Of a DNA stretch of 64,000 bases, positions 50,677-59,021 are shown in pieces. A model generated the notes under the pieces. It saw only the letters and a program-made list of their open reading frames with translations, ran no database searches and had not been told where the DNA came from. Location of the stretch: the NCBI RefSeq assembly GCF_028830055.1, contig NZ_CP101655.1, forward strand, positions 4,990,262-5,054,261, written 5' to 3'. Position 1 is the stretch's first letter. The number at the start of each line of letters is the position of its first letter. Source of the DNA: Pseudomonas serboccidentalis (lineage in GTDB: Bacteria; Pseudomonadota; Gammaproteobacteria; Pseudomonadales; Pseudomonadaceae). The position numbers were made by a program, and so were the translations under genes.

Positions 50677-52002
50677 CTAGGCCAGCCCCTGCTCTTTCAG
50701 GCGCCTGTACAGCGTTCGTTCGCTAATTCCCAAGTGCTTGGCCAACTCACCGCGGGTACCTTTGAAAGTAGCCAGTGCCTGTACCAGCGAGCTGCCGTCG
50801 AACGGAGTTGAAGGAGAGGCATGAGCAGGTGCCAGCACGGATGCCTGGGGCAAATGTATGGAGCGGATCACACCATCGTCAGCGAACAGACTGGCTCTTT
50901 CCAGAACATTGCGTAATTCACGGATATTCCCGGGCCAGGAAAACCGCTGTAATTGCGCCAGAGCATCCGCATCTATCGTTAGCCGACGCTTACCTGTACC
51001 GGCACGTTGCAGAAATGAATCCACCAGCAAACCAATGTCTTCAACGCGGTTGCGCAACGGCGGCAATTGAATTGGAAAGGCGCTGATGCGGTAGTACAGG
51101 TCCTGCCTGAACTCGCCCTTCTCCATCATTTTTTCCAGGGGTTTGTGGGTCGCCGCAATTAACCGGAAGTTGGCATGTAGCGTCTCGACACCGCCCACAC
51201 GGCGATAGGTGCCCGATTCGATCAGGCGCAACAGTTTCACCTGCATGGCCAACGGAACATCGCCAATCTCATCGAGAAACAACGTGCCGCCTTGGGCCGT
51301 TTCAACCAGGCCAGGCTTACGCGTGGTGGCACCGGTAAATGCTCCTTTTTCATGACCGAACAGTTCGCTCTCAAATAACGTTTCGGTCAATCCAGAGCAA
51401 TCAACGACGACAAAGGGTCCAGTGGCCCGGTCGCTGGTTTCATGTACCGCACGGGCGAACAGCTCTTTGCCCGTACCGGACTCGCCCAGCAGCAGCACCG
51501 GCAGCATTGATGGTGCGACCCGCTGCAGCTCCGAAAGGGCACGGTTAAAGGCTGGTGAACAGCCAACCAAGCCTTCGTTGCTGGGTCGCGCTGAGGCGCT
51601 GCGGACCAGGGTGAGACGCTCCACATAGGCGGTAATAACTCCGTGCTCGTCTAGAATCGGACGCAATTCAACGTCGACATGCTCGGGGCCCCGAGGTGTG
51701 TGGTGAATGTGCAAAACGCGATCCGGTCCGCGCATTTCCTGCGCCTTTTTCATCGGGCAGTTCTCACCCGCCTGATCACACGGTACGTCGTAATGGTGCG
51801 AGATTTGATAACACTTATGGCCGATAAAAGGTTTATCAGCGCTGCCAAACTGACGCTGATAGGCCGTATTGGCAGCCAGAATGTTGTAGTCCGGATCGAG
51901 CACGATCATCGGCTGGGGTTCGTGCTCAAGGAACGAAACAAGTGACTGCACTTGATCCGAGTGCGGGAGTGAATTGCTTGGGATGGGCAGGATAGTCTTC
52001 AT
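50677..52002 (-). CDS. fisR: FisR-like sigma-54-dependent activator (sulfane-sulfur sensor)
   Basis: 441 residues from ATG 52002 (AGGAG site). An N-terminal PAS-like sensor carries Cys64, Cys75 and Cys82 ([20 protein letters not shown] then NCP) with the same 11- and 7-residue spacing as Cys53/64/71 of FisR, which senses sulfane sulfur in Cupriavidus (from memory). The AAA+ domain has GESGTGKE, the sigma-54 loop [13 protein letters not shown] and [12 protein letters not shown]. The C-terminal Fis-type HTH is [20 protein letters not shown]. It lies between the divergent persulfide dioxygenase operon and the bd operon. Confidence 0.88.
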   Translation of the reverse strand: MKTILPIPSNSLPHSDQVQSLVSFLEHEPQPMIVLDPDYNILAANTAYQRQFGSADKPFIGHKCYQISHHYDVPCDQAGENCPMKKAQEMRGPDRVLHIHHTPRGPEHVDVELRPILDEHGVITAYVERLTLVRSASARPSNEGLVGCSPAFNRALSELQRVAPSMLPVLLLGESGTGKELFARAVHETSDRATGPFVVVDCSGLTETLFESELFGHEKGAFTGATTRKPGLVETAQGGTLFLDEIGDVPLAMQVKLLRLIESGTYRRVGGVETLHANFRLIAATHKPLEKMMEKGEFRQDLYYRISAFPIQLPPLRNRVEDIGLLVDSFLQRAGTGKRRLTIDADALAQLQRFSWPGNIRELRNVLERASLFADDGVIRSIHLPQASVLAPAHASPSTPFDGSSLVQALATFKGTRGELAKHLGISERTLYRRLKEQGLA

Positions 52003-52059
52003 CGTGGCTCCTGAGAATCCGTCCATCCTGTTATGGCACTGCCACCGCTGTCAATACGG

Positions 52060-52074
52060 ACTGCCAATGGCAGT
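52060..52074. promoter_or_regulatory. Perfect palindrome ACTGCCAATGGCAGT, likely activator site
   Basis: A 15-base palindrome about 96 bases upstream of the sigma-54 promoter at 52170-52185. A second, looser copy (CACTGCCACCGCTGTCA) is at about 52038-52054. The half-site recurs five times at 50603-50653. Confidence 0.65.
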
Positions 52075-52169
52075 AAATCAAGGATGATGCAGAAAAAACA
52101 AAACCACTTATAGAAAATTAAACCAATAAAATCATATAGATATGATCCTTACTCTGTACAACTCTAGCC

Positions 52170-52185
52170 TGGCAGGCTTATTGCT
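52170..52185 (+). promoter_or_regulatory. Sigma-54 promoter of the persulfide dioxygenase operon
   Basis: TGGCAGGCTTATTGCT: -24 GG and -12 GC with 10 bases between them, close to consensus TGGCACG-N4-TTGCW. The expected start is near 52196, about 42 bases before the ATG at 52238. Confidence 0.8.
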
Positions 52186-52237
52186 ATGTCAGTCCTTAGT
52201 GTGAGCGGCTTGGTAAAAGCCCCTAAGGAGACAGGTC

Positions 52238-53116
52238 ATGAGCGTCAAACTTCACGTCGAAGGATTCTTCGATTCTGCTACCAATACCGTCAGCTATCTT
52301 GTGCTGGATGAGGCTACCCACCACTGCGCGTTAATCGACAGCGTACTTGATTACGACCCTAAGTCCGGCCACACCGCCACAACGTTTGCCGACAAGTTGA
52401 TTGCGAGGGTGAACGAACTCAATGCGAGGGTCGACTGGATTCTCGAGACCCACGTCCACGCGGACCATCTCACGGCAGCGCCCTATCTGAAGGAAAAGCT
52501 CGGTGGACAAATAGGCATCGGCAGCCAGATTTCCACGGTGCAGGAAGTGTTTGGCACGCTGTTCAATACGGCTGGCGATATGCCCCGCGACGGAAGTCAG
52601 TTCGATCATCTGTTCGTCAATGACGAACCGTTTGCCATTGGCTCGCTGCAATGTCACGCGCTCCATACACCGGGCCATACACCCGCCTGCATGACTTATG
52701 TGATCAGCGATGGAACCGAAACGGCTGCATTCGTCGGTGACACCTTGTTTATGCCTGACTACGGTACTGCACGCTGTGACTTTCCCGGTGGAAATGCCCG
52801 CACGCTGTTCCAGTCAATTAACAAGGTGCTGAGCCTTCCGGCCAATACGTTGCTTTACATGTGCCACGACTACCAGCCAGGTGGGCGCGAGGTGCAATTC
52901 GTCAGTACCGTGGCCGACCAGCGCGCGCACAACGTTCACGTGCGTAATGGCATCAGTGAGGAGGAGTTCGTGGCGATGCGCACAAAGCGCGATGCATCGT
53001 TGGAAATGCCGACGCTGATCCTGCCTTCGGTTCAGGTCAACATGCGCGCCGGGCACTTGCCTGAGCCCGAATCGAACGGGACGCGCTACCTGAAAATCCC
53101 GCTCAACGTCGCCTGA
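52238..53116 (+). CDS. Persulfide dioxygenase (ETHE1/PDO-like metallo-beta-lactamase fold)
   Basis: 292 residues. Metal site THVHADHLTA (His72, His74, Asp76, His77), ALHTPGHTPACMTY, FVGDTLFMPDYGTARCDFPG and MCHDYQPGG. ETHE1-like enzymes use one iron to oxidise glutathione persulfide to sulfite. The DYGTARCDFPGG element is typical of the bacterial Blh/PDO branch. The AAGGAG site and sigma-54 promoter place it as the first gene of a sulfide-detoxification operon. Confidence 0.92.
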   Translation: MSVKLHVEGFFDSATNTVSYLVLDEATHHCALIDSVLDYDPKSGHTATTFADKLIARVNELNARVDWILETHVHADHLTAAPYLKEKLGGQIGIGSQISTVQEVFGTLFNTAGDMPRDGSQFDHLFVNDEPFAIGSLQCHALHTPGHTPACMTYVISDGTETAAFVGDTLFMPDYGTARCDFPGGNARTLFQSINKVLSLPANTLLYMCHDYQPGGREVQFVSTVADQRAHNVHVRNGISEEEFVAMRTKRDASLEMPTLILPSVQVNMRAGHLPEPESNGTRYLKIPLNVA

Positions 53117-53167
53117 CGTTGCCTTCCCCAAATTACACATAAGAAAAAACCCATAACGGAGTCACTT

Positions 53168-54838
53168 ATGGACATTCGCCCCCTTGCGCCTGGACTGTCG
53201 GTATCCGAACAGATTTTTCCCAACCAATTGGCCGAACTGAAAGAGGCCGGCTTTCGTACCGTCGTGTGTAACCGTCCCGATGGCGAAGGCAGTGATCAAC
53301 CCTTGTTTGCCGAAATCAAACGAGCCGCCGAAGCCGTCGGCATCGAAGCGCACTACCTTCCTGCGGAATCAGGCAAAGTCACCGACGAACAAGGTATCGC
53401 CTTCGGCAAGCTTCTTGAATCGCTTCCAAAACCGGTGTTGGCCTATTGCCGTTCCGGCATGCGCTCGACAACGATGTGGGCACTTTCACAAGCGGGTAAA
53501 CAATCCTTGCCACACATCGTCGAGACGGCCAAAAAAGCCGGGTTCGATATGAAAGGTGTCATTCGCCGGATTGCCAATCAGGGCCGCACGCCGGTCGAAG
53601 TGGCTGAGGCGCAGCATACCGTGGTCATCATCGGAGGCGGTGCGGCAGGTATCGCGACTGCATCCAGTTTATTGGCGCGAGATCCTGGGCTCGACGTTGC
53701 CATCATCGACCCGGCAGATGTGCACTACTACCAGCCTGGCTGGACACTTGTCGGCTGTGGAGTCTTCGATGCGCCGCAAACTGCGCGCACAATGGGCACG
53801 ACCATCCCCCGCGGTGTGCATTGGATCAAGTCGGCGGTCGCCGCTTTCGAACCCGAGAGAAATGCCGTCATTCTGGATGGATGCAGAGTCGTCAAATACG
53901 AGCAACTGGTCGTGTGTCCTGGCCTGAAGCTCAATTGGCATGCCATCGAGGGTTTGTCGGACACCCTGGGCCGCAACGGCGTGACTTCAAATTACCTGTA
54001 TCACCTTGCGCCTTATACGTGGGAACTGGTGCAGCAACTGCGTGGTGGCCGTGCGGTTTTCACGCAACCGCCCATGCCAATCAAATGTGCGGGGGCACCG
54101 CAAAAAGCAATGTACCTGTCTGCCGATCACTGGAAACGTACCGGTGTACTGGACAACGTCGAGATCGAGTTTTGCAGCGCCGGCGCGGTGCTGTTCGGGG
54201 TTCCCGACTATGTGCCCGCACTGATGGAATACATCACGGCCTATGGTATCGACCTGAATTTCGGCAACACACTCACCAGCGTGAATGGACCCGCACGGAC
54301 TGCAACGTTCAACTGCGTGAATCCGGATGGCAGCTCCCAACGTGTTACGCGCGACTTTGATCTCCTTCATGTGGTGCCACCGCAGATTGCGCCGGATTTC
54401 GTTCGGGTCAGCCCTCTCGCTGACGCGGCTGGCTGGATCGATGCCGATCCTGCCACGTTGCGCCATAAGACCTGGGTCAATATTCATGCATTGGGAGACG
54501 CCATCAATACCAGCAACGCCAAAACCGCGGCAGCAGCACGCAAGCAGGCGCCCGTCGTTGCCCATAACGTGTTGGCGGCAATGGGTAAAGCAAAAGGCAG
54601 CGCCCATTACGACGGTTACGGCTCCTGCCCGCTGACGGTTGAACGCGGCAAGATCGTACTGGCTGAGTTCACCTATGGCGGCAAGGTCGCCCCCAGCTTT
54701 CCATCCTGGCTGATTGACGGTACCCGGCCATCGCGGCTGGCATGGCTGCTCAAAGAGCGGATTCTTCCACCGCTGTATTGGAAGGGAATGCTCAAGGGCC
54801 ATGAGTGGATGGCGAAACCTGAGATGGCCGACGTATGA
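53168..54838 (+). CDS. Fusion of DUF442 phosphatase/rhodanese-like domain and SQR-type flavoprotein
   Basis: 556 residues. Residues 1-110 are a DUF442/BLH domain with the active-site loop AYCRSGMRSTT (Cys94, Arg99). From about residue 150 a sulfide:quinone oxidoreductase-like flavoprotein begins (VVIIGGGAAGIATASSLLAR), with the redox-type cysteines in VGCGVFDAP and KCAGAPQKA and a VNIHALGDAINT flavin motif. It would oxidise sulfide to sulfane sulfur on the membrane quinone pool and hand it to the dioxygenase upstream (51-base gap). Such fusions are common in proteobacterial sulfide operons. Confidence 0.88.
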   Translation: MDIRPLAPGLSVSEQIFPNQLAELKEAGFRTVVCNRPDGEGSDQPLFAEIKRAAEAVGIEAHYLPAESGKVTDEQGIAFGKLLESLPKPVLAYCRSGMRSTTMWALSQAGKQSLPHIVETAKKAGFDMKGVIRRIANQGRTPVEVAEAQHTVVIIGGGAAGIATASSLLARDPGLDVAIIDPADVHYYQPGWTLVGCGVFDAPQTARTMGTTIPRGVHWIKSAVAAFEPERNAVILDGCRVVKYEQLVVCPGLKLNWHAIEGLSDTLGRNGVTSNYLYHLAPYTWELVQQLRGGRAVFTQPPMPIKCAGAPQKAMYLSADHWKRTGVLDNVEIEFCSAGAVLFGVPDYVPALMEYITAYGIDLNFGNTLTSVNGPARTATFNCVNPDGSSQRVTRDFDLLHVVPPQIAPDFVRVSPLADAAGWIDADPATLRHKTWVNIHALGDAINTSNAKTAAAARKQAPVVAHNVLAAMGKAKGSAHYDGYGSCPLTVERGKIVLAEFTYGGKVAPSFPSWLIDGTRPSRLAWLLKERILPPLYWKGMLKGHEWMAKPEMADV

Positions 54839-54866
54839 AATCAGACCTGAAAGCAAGGAGACTGAG

Positions 54867-55667
54867 ATGATCGTTGTCTTACTGCTCGGGCTTACTGTCG
54901 GGGTCATCCTGGCTCTGACCGGTGCCGGAGGAGGAATACTGGCTGTTCCTTTACTGGTATTCGGCGTGGGGTTGAGCATGGCCGAGGCAGGGCCAATCGG
55001 TTTACTGGCTGTCGGTCTGGCCGCGACCCTGGGTGCCGTAATGGGGCTCAAAAACGGCACCGTCCGTTATAAAGCCGCGCTTCTGATTGCAGGAGCGGGG
55101 ATCGTGTGTTCCCCCCTTGGCCTTTGGCTGGCACAGCGCACCCCTAACCGTCCGTTGACGATCATGTTTGCCTTCGTGCTGATGTACGTTGCATTTCGGG
55201 TATATCAACGGTCGCTCCCGCCCTCCACGGAGTCAAAGCCCCCCGTCACATCCAAACCGCCGCCTTGTCTATTGGACGTGAACCGGGGAAAGCTTAACTG
55301 GACGCGTCCGTGTGCGTGGGCACTCGCCGTCTCTGGCGTTGTCGCGGGCGGGCTTTCGGGCTTGCTCGGTGTGGGCGGTGGCTTTGTGATGGTGCCGGCG
55401 CTGCAGCGATACACCAATTTGACAGCGCAGTCAGTGCTTGCGACGTCACTTGCCGTTATTGCGCTGGTTTCAATTTCCGGCGTTGCGGCAAGCTCCGCAG
55501 CCGGGCACTTGCAGTGGGCAGTCGCCATTCCGTTTTCCACTGGCGCACTGGTCGGAATGCTCGGTGGGCGTCTGATTGCGGCCCGGCTGGCGGGGCCACA
55601 CTTACAAAGAGGCTTCGCCGCGGTTTCCATGGTGGTGGCGGTGGCCTTGCTGGTGAAAGCCGTTTAG
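54867..55667 (+). CDS. TauE/SafE-family sulfite/sulfur exporter
   Basis: 266 residues, about eight helices in two repeats: LALTGAGGGILAVPLLVFGV and GGLSGLLGVGGGFVMVPALQ are the paired TauE/SafE motifs. It starts 28 bases after the SQR-like gene (AAGGAG site). It likely exports sulfite or a related anion made by the dioxygenase. Confidence 0.9.
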   Translation: MIVVLLLGLTVGVILALTGAGGGILAVPLLVFGVGLSMAEAGPIGLLAVGLAATLGAVMGLKNGTVRYKAALLIAGAGIVCSPLGLWLAQRTPNRPLTIMFAFVLMYVAFRVYQRSLPPSTESKPPVTSKPPPCLLDVNRGKLNWTRPCAWALAVSGVVAGGLSGLLGVGGGFVMVPALQRYTNLTAQSVLATSLAVIALVSISGVAASSAAGHLQWAVAIPFSTGALVGMLGGRLIAARLAGPHLQRGFAAVSMVVAVALLVKAV

Positions 55668-55779
55668 TCATGTACATGAGCTGCCGTGACGTAAAGCAGG
55701 TGTTCTATCGCATCAGTCGTCACGCAGCATTGGCAACCCTCCAAACCCGTTACCAACAATTTTTCGCCGGAGAAACTTC

Positions 55780-56214
55780 ATGAATGTCGACTGGCTCAAC
55801 TTCACTCCCTGGTCCTCCCTTGCCGGTGGCGCTTTGATAGGCCTGGCGGCCAGTCTGTTCGTGGTCGCCAATGGACGTATCGCAGGCATCAGTGGCCTCA
55901 TCGGCAGTGTTTTACAGCGCGGGAGCGAGGGGAGAAATGAGAAGGCACTTTTTCTCCTGGGCCTGCTTATCGCGCCGCTTCTGTGGGGAGTGTTCGGCAC
56001 GCTGCCACACATTGAGTTCAAAAGTGGCTGGTTCGGACTGATCGTCGCCGGTGTATTGGTGGGCATCGGCACACGATACGGATCAGGTTGCACCAGTGGT
56101 CATGGCGTCTGCGGCATATCGCGCCTTTCGCCGCGATCGATGGTCGCCACTGTGTGTTTCATGTTCAGTGGTTTCGTCACGGTGTTTGTCTTGCGTCATC
56201 TGATGGGGGGGTGA
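55780..56214 (+). CDS. YeeE/YedE-family sulfur transporter half (PmpA-like)
   Basis: 144 residues, four helices. The signature GTRYGSGCTSGHGVCGISRL contains the two cysteines proposed to relay thiosulfate in YeeE. Works with the adjacent gene as a two-part transporter. The 112 bases before it hold no other gene. Confidence 0.88.
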   Translation: MNVDWLNFTPWSSLAGGALIGLAASLFVVANGRIAGISGLIGSVLQRGSEGRNEKALFLLGLLIAPLLWGVFGTLPHIEFKSGWFGLIVAGVLVGIGTRYGSGCTSGHGVCGISRLSPRSMVATVCFMFSGFVTVFVLRHLMGG

Positions 56215-56216
56215 AC

Positions 56217-56636
56217 ATGACCAGACTGACCGCGTTCATTGCTGGCCTGCTGTTCGGCCTGGGCTTGCTTCTGGCCGGCATGGCCAACCCGAGCAAAGTA
56301 CTCGCTTTCCTGGATCTAACCGGTGCCTGGGACCCTTCCTTGGCGCTGGTCATGGTCGGCGCAATTGGCTTGGCCTTTGGCCCGCTAACCTGGGCGCGAC
56401 AACAATCCAGTTCGGTGCTGGGAAGGCCAATGCAGCTACCGATCAAGCGTGAGTTGGACCCGCGATTGATTGGCGGGAGCCTGTTGTTCGGCATCGGTTG
56501 GGGCATCGCCGGCATCTGTCCGGGCCCCGCAGTGGCAATTTTGCTGACAGGACACTGGCAAGTGATCGTATTCATATTGGCCATGCTGGCCGGCATGTTG
56601 TTGTTTACTGCGCTGGAGACCCGGCGCAGCCATTGA
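56217..56636 (+). CDS. YeeE/YedE-family transporter second half (DUF6691, PmpB-like)
   Basis: 139 residues from ATG 56217, 2 bases after the previous stop. Four helices, LLAGMANPSKVLAFLDLTGA and GIGWGIAGICPGPAVAILLT, the latter with the conserved Cys of this half. Coupled to the first half; together they make one eight-helix sulfur channel. Confidence 0.88.
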   Translation: MTRLTAFIAGLLFGLGLLLAGMANPSKVLAFLDLTGAWDPSLALVMVGAIGLAFGPLTWARQQSSSVLGRPMQLPIKRELDPRLIGGSLLFGIGWGIAGICPGPAVAILLTGHWQVIVFILAMLAGMLLFTALETRRSH

Positions 56637-56649
56637 TCGGGAGATTGCC

Positions 56650-56838
56650 ATGAAAGCGAACATTGGAACCATTGACCGTAGCCTGCGCATTATCACCGGT
56701 CTGCTTCTCATTGGCCTCAGTCTGTCCGGTGTGATCGGCGTGTGGGGTTGGATAGGTTTAGTGCCGCTGGCCACTGGCATCTTCCGTTTCTGCCCCGTCT
56801 ATACAGTGCTAGGGATCAAAACCTGTAACCGTTGCTGA
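56650..56838 (+). CDS. DUF2892 (YgaP-TM-like) small membrane protein
   Basis: 62 residues, two helices with the DUF2892 pattern NIGTIDRSLRIITGLLLIGL and GIFRFCPVYTVLGIKTCNRC. The same fold anchors rhodanese YgaP to the membrane. Three cysteines near the end fit sulfur chemistry. Last gene of the sulfide operon, 13 bases after the transporter. Confidence 0.88.
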   Translation: MKANIGTIDRSLRIITGLLLIGLSLSGVIGVWGWIGLVPLATGIFRFCPVYTVLGIKTCNRC

Positions 56839-56897
56839 GCGACCACCATTGCACGCTTGCGGGTGCCTGAAGGTGCCCGTGGTGGGTGGCTGGCGCA

Positions 56898-58658
56898 TCA
56901 ATCCAGCAGGTGCTTTAGCGCAGCGACGCCAACAGGCGGCTCCGCGGCCCAGGGCACCAAAATGACAGCATGGCTGGTTTGCTCCGCGACTCGATTCATC
57001 TGTTTTTGCTCACTATCCAGACGCGCTCGCAGCAGCGGATCGGTGGTGTCTGTGGCCAATAGCGACTTATTGACCACCCAGGCAAACGGTTCGATGCTGG
57101 CTCTGCGCAAGTCATCCTGCAGCGCTGCGGCCTGAGACACGGGTGTGGCTTCGGGCAGCGTCACGAGAATGATTTTGGTGTAGTCCGCATCTTGCAGGCG
57201 CATCAATGGCGTGACGATATGGTCCGAGGCTTGGCCTTTGAATTCTCGAAGCATCTGACGGTGATAGGCGCCTGTGGCATCCATCAATAGCAGCGAATGC
57301 CCTGTGGGAGCGGTGTCCAGCACCACGAACGAGGTTCTGGCTTGAGAAACCACGCGGGAGAAAGCGTGGAACACAGCGACCTCTTCGGTACAGGGCGAGC
57401 GCAGATCCTCGATAAGCAAGGCTATTTCATCTTCAGTCAGGGCCGAAGCGCGGGAAGCCACGATCTTGTCGACGTATTTTTGGGTTTCGACCTTCGGGTC
57501 GATGCGGCCGACGCTGAGCCCTTGAACATCGGCGTTGAGGGTCATCGTCAGATGCGCCGCAGGGTCCGTCGTGCTCAAATGCACGGACTTGCCGTGCTGC
57601 ACCAGGCCAAGTGCGATGGCGGCGGCAATGGTGGTTTTGCCTACTCCCCCTTTGCCCATGACCATGATCAACCCGCGTTCGTCAGTCGCAAGCTCGGCAA
57701 CCAGTTCCGAGAGCGTGTGATGTTCCAAGGGTGAGCGTGCTTGTGGTGCAGTCGTTGTTGGCCTCTCAAGTTCCGGGGAAAGCAGACCGCGGAGCGCGGG
57801 CAAGCCAACGGAATCTATGGCCTTGAGCGAAATGTAGTCAGTTGAAAGCTGGCGCAGCGACGTGGGCATCTCGTCGAGCGCTTGCTGGCCGATCGCTTCG
57901 ATGGCGGCTGCGATCGGGTCATTCAAGTCGCTGCGTTTGAACACAGCGTTCACCACTAAACGCTGATTTTCCAGACCCAGCTCACGGAGTTCATCGGAGG
58001 AACGCGCGGCCTCGCCCAGTGCGCCTTTGTCCGGTCGAGCCACTAGCACGACGGTGGTCAGGGCTGGATTGTTGAGCGCCGCCAATGCCTGATTGAACAG
58101 TTGCTCCTGCATTTTCAACCCCGAGTGCGGCCCCAGGCATGACGCACCGCGATCATTGCCTTCCAGAAATCCGCTCCACGCTTTGGGCAGGCTCAACAGC
58201 CTGAGCGTGTGCCCCGTGGGGGCGGTATCGAACACAACATGATCATAGGCCGCGCCGCCCTGTGACAGGAGGTGGGAGAACTCATCAAAAGTTGCGATTT
58301 CGGTCGTGCATGCTCCCGAGAGTTGCTCACGCACCAGCGCAATATCTTGATCGCTGGCCTGGGGGCCCATTTGCTCGACCACCCGGGCCCGGTAGTCGAT
58401 GGCAGCGGTCCCGGGGTCGATGTTGAGCACGAACATTCCAGGCACATTCGGCACCGCGACAGGCTGATTACTCAGCTCGACATTGAGCATCTCATCAAGG
58501 TTCGAGGCCGCGTCTGTGCTAACCAGCAGCACCTTCTTGCCTGAATCAGCCAAGGCGATTGATACCGCTGTGGAAACCGACGTTTTGCCAACCCCGCCCT
58601 TGCCAGTGAAGAACATATATTGGGTGGGCTGAGCGAGCAGTTTGAGGGTGGACTGCAT
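56898..58658 (-). CDS. arsA: ArsA-type arsenite-stimulated ATPase (two nucleotide-binding halves)
   Basis: 586 residues with two P-loops: MFFTGKGGVGKTSVSTAVSI near residue 18 and MVMGKGGVGKTTIAAAIALG in the second half. Each half has the DTAPTGH switch. The metal-binding cysteines of E. coli ArsA (113, 172, 422) are all kept: Cys117 in SGACTTEIATFDEF, Cys174 in GASCLGP, and the Cys of SPCTEEVAVF. It normally drives the ArsB efflux channel; no arsB, arsD or arsR is in the window. Convergent with the sulfide operon. Confidence 0.9.
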   Translation of the reverse strand: MQSTLKLLAQPTQYMFFTGKGGVGKTSVSTAVSIALADSGKKVLLVSTDAASNLDEMLNVELSNQPVAVPNVPGMFVLNIDPGTAAIDYRARVVEQMGPQASDQDIALVREQLSGACTTEIATFDEFSHLLSQGGAAYDHVVFDTAPTGHTLRLLSLPKAWSGFLEGNDRGASCLGPHSGLKMQEQLFNQALAALNNPALTTVVLVARPDKGALGEAARSSDELRELGLENQRLVVNAVFKRSDLNDPIAAAIEAIGQQALDEMPTSLRQLSTDYISLKAIDSVGLPALRGLLSPELERPTTTAPQARSPLEHHTLSELVAELATDERGLIMVMGKGGVGKTTIAAAIALGLVQHGKSVHLSTTDPAAHLTMTLNADVQGLSVGRIDPKVETQKYVDKIVASRASALTEDEIALLIEDLRSPCTEEVAVFHAFSRVVSQARTSFVVLDTAPTGHSLLLMDATGAYHRQMLREFKGQASDHIVTPLMRLQDADYTKIILVTLPEATPVSQAAALQDDLRRASIEPFAWVVNKSLLATDTTDPLLRARLDSEQKQMNRVAEQTSHAVILVPWAAEPPVGVAALKHLLD

Positions 58659-58722
58659 GGCACGCTAGCCTCGCTGCGGAGCACAATTGAGGCTCAGAGT
58701 TTAGACCGATGTTCGGCACCTA

Positions 58723-58992
58723 TCACTTTATCTTATGAATCAAGCGGAAAGTTTTAGCCCGCATTGCCAGACCGAGACAATGAATGCGCGCGCGCGTGGT
58801 GCCGGCGCTGGATCCGGACAAGATGATTGAACCACCCCGCCCCATCAGCGGCAGCGCTTTCTGGACCGTGAAAATCCGGCCCTTCACGTTAGTGCCCGAG
58901 ACTTCATATAAAGCCCCTTGCGGTAACGCCTGATTTATAAAGATAACGACCAGCGTGCCGATACTCCAAAAGCACTCAAGGTCACTGCACAC
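58723..58992 (-). pseudogene. Short-chain dehydrogenase (SDR) fragment
   Basis: The middle of this frame reads TNVKGRIFTVQKALPLMGRG followed by GSIILSGSSAGTT, the NxKG and catalytic-Ser region of SDR enzymes. The Rossmann start and the YxxxK motif are missing, and the ends are unrelated. A decayed gene piece beside the promoter of the GGDEF gene. Confidence 0.7.
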
Positions 58993-59021
58993 TGTTTTTG
59001 GCGATGAGCAAGGAACACAAA

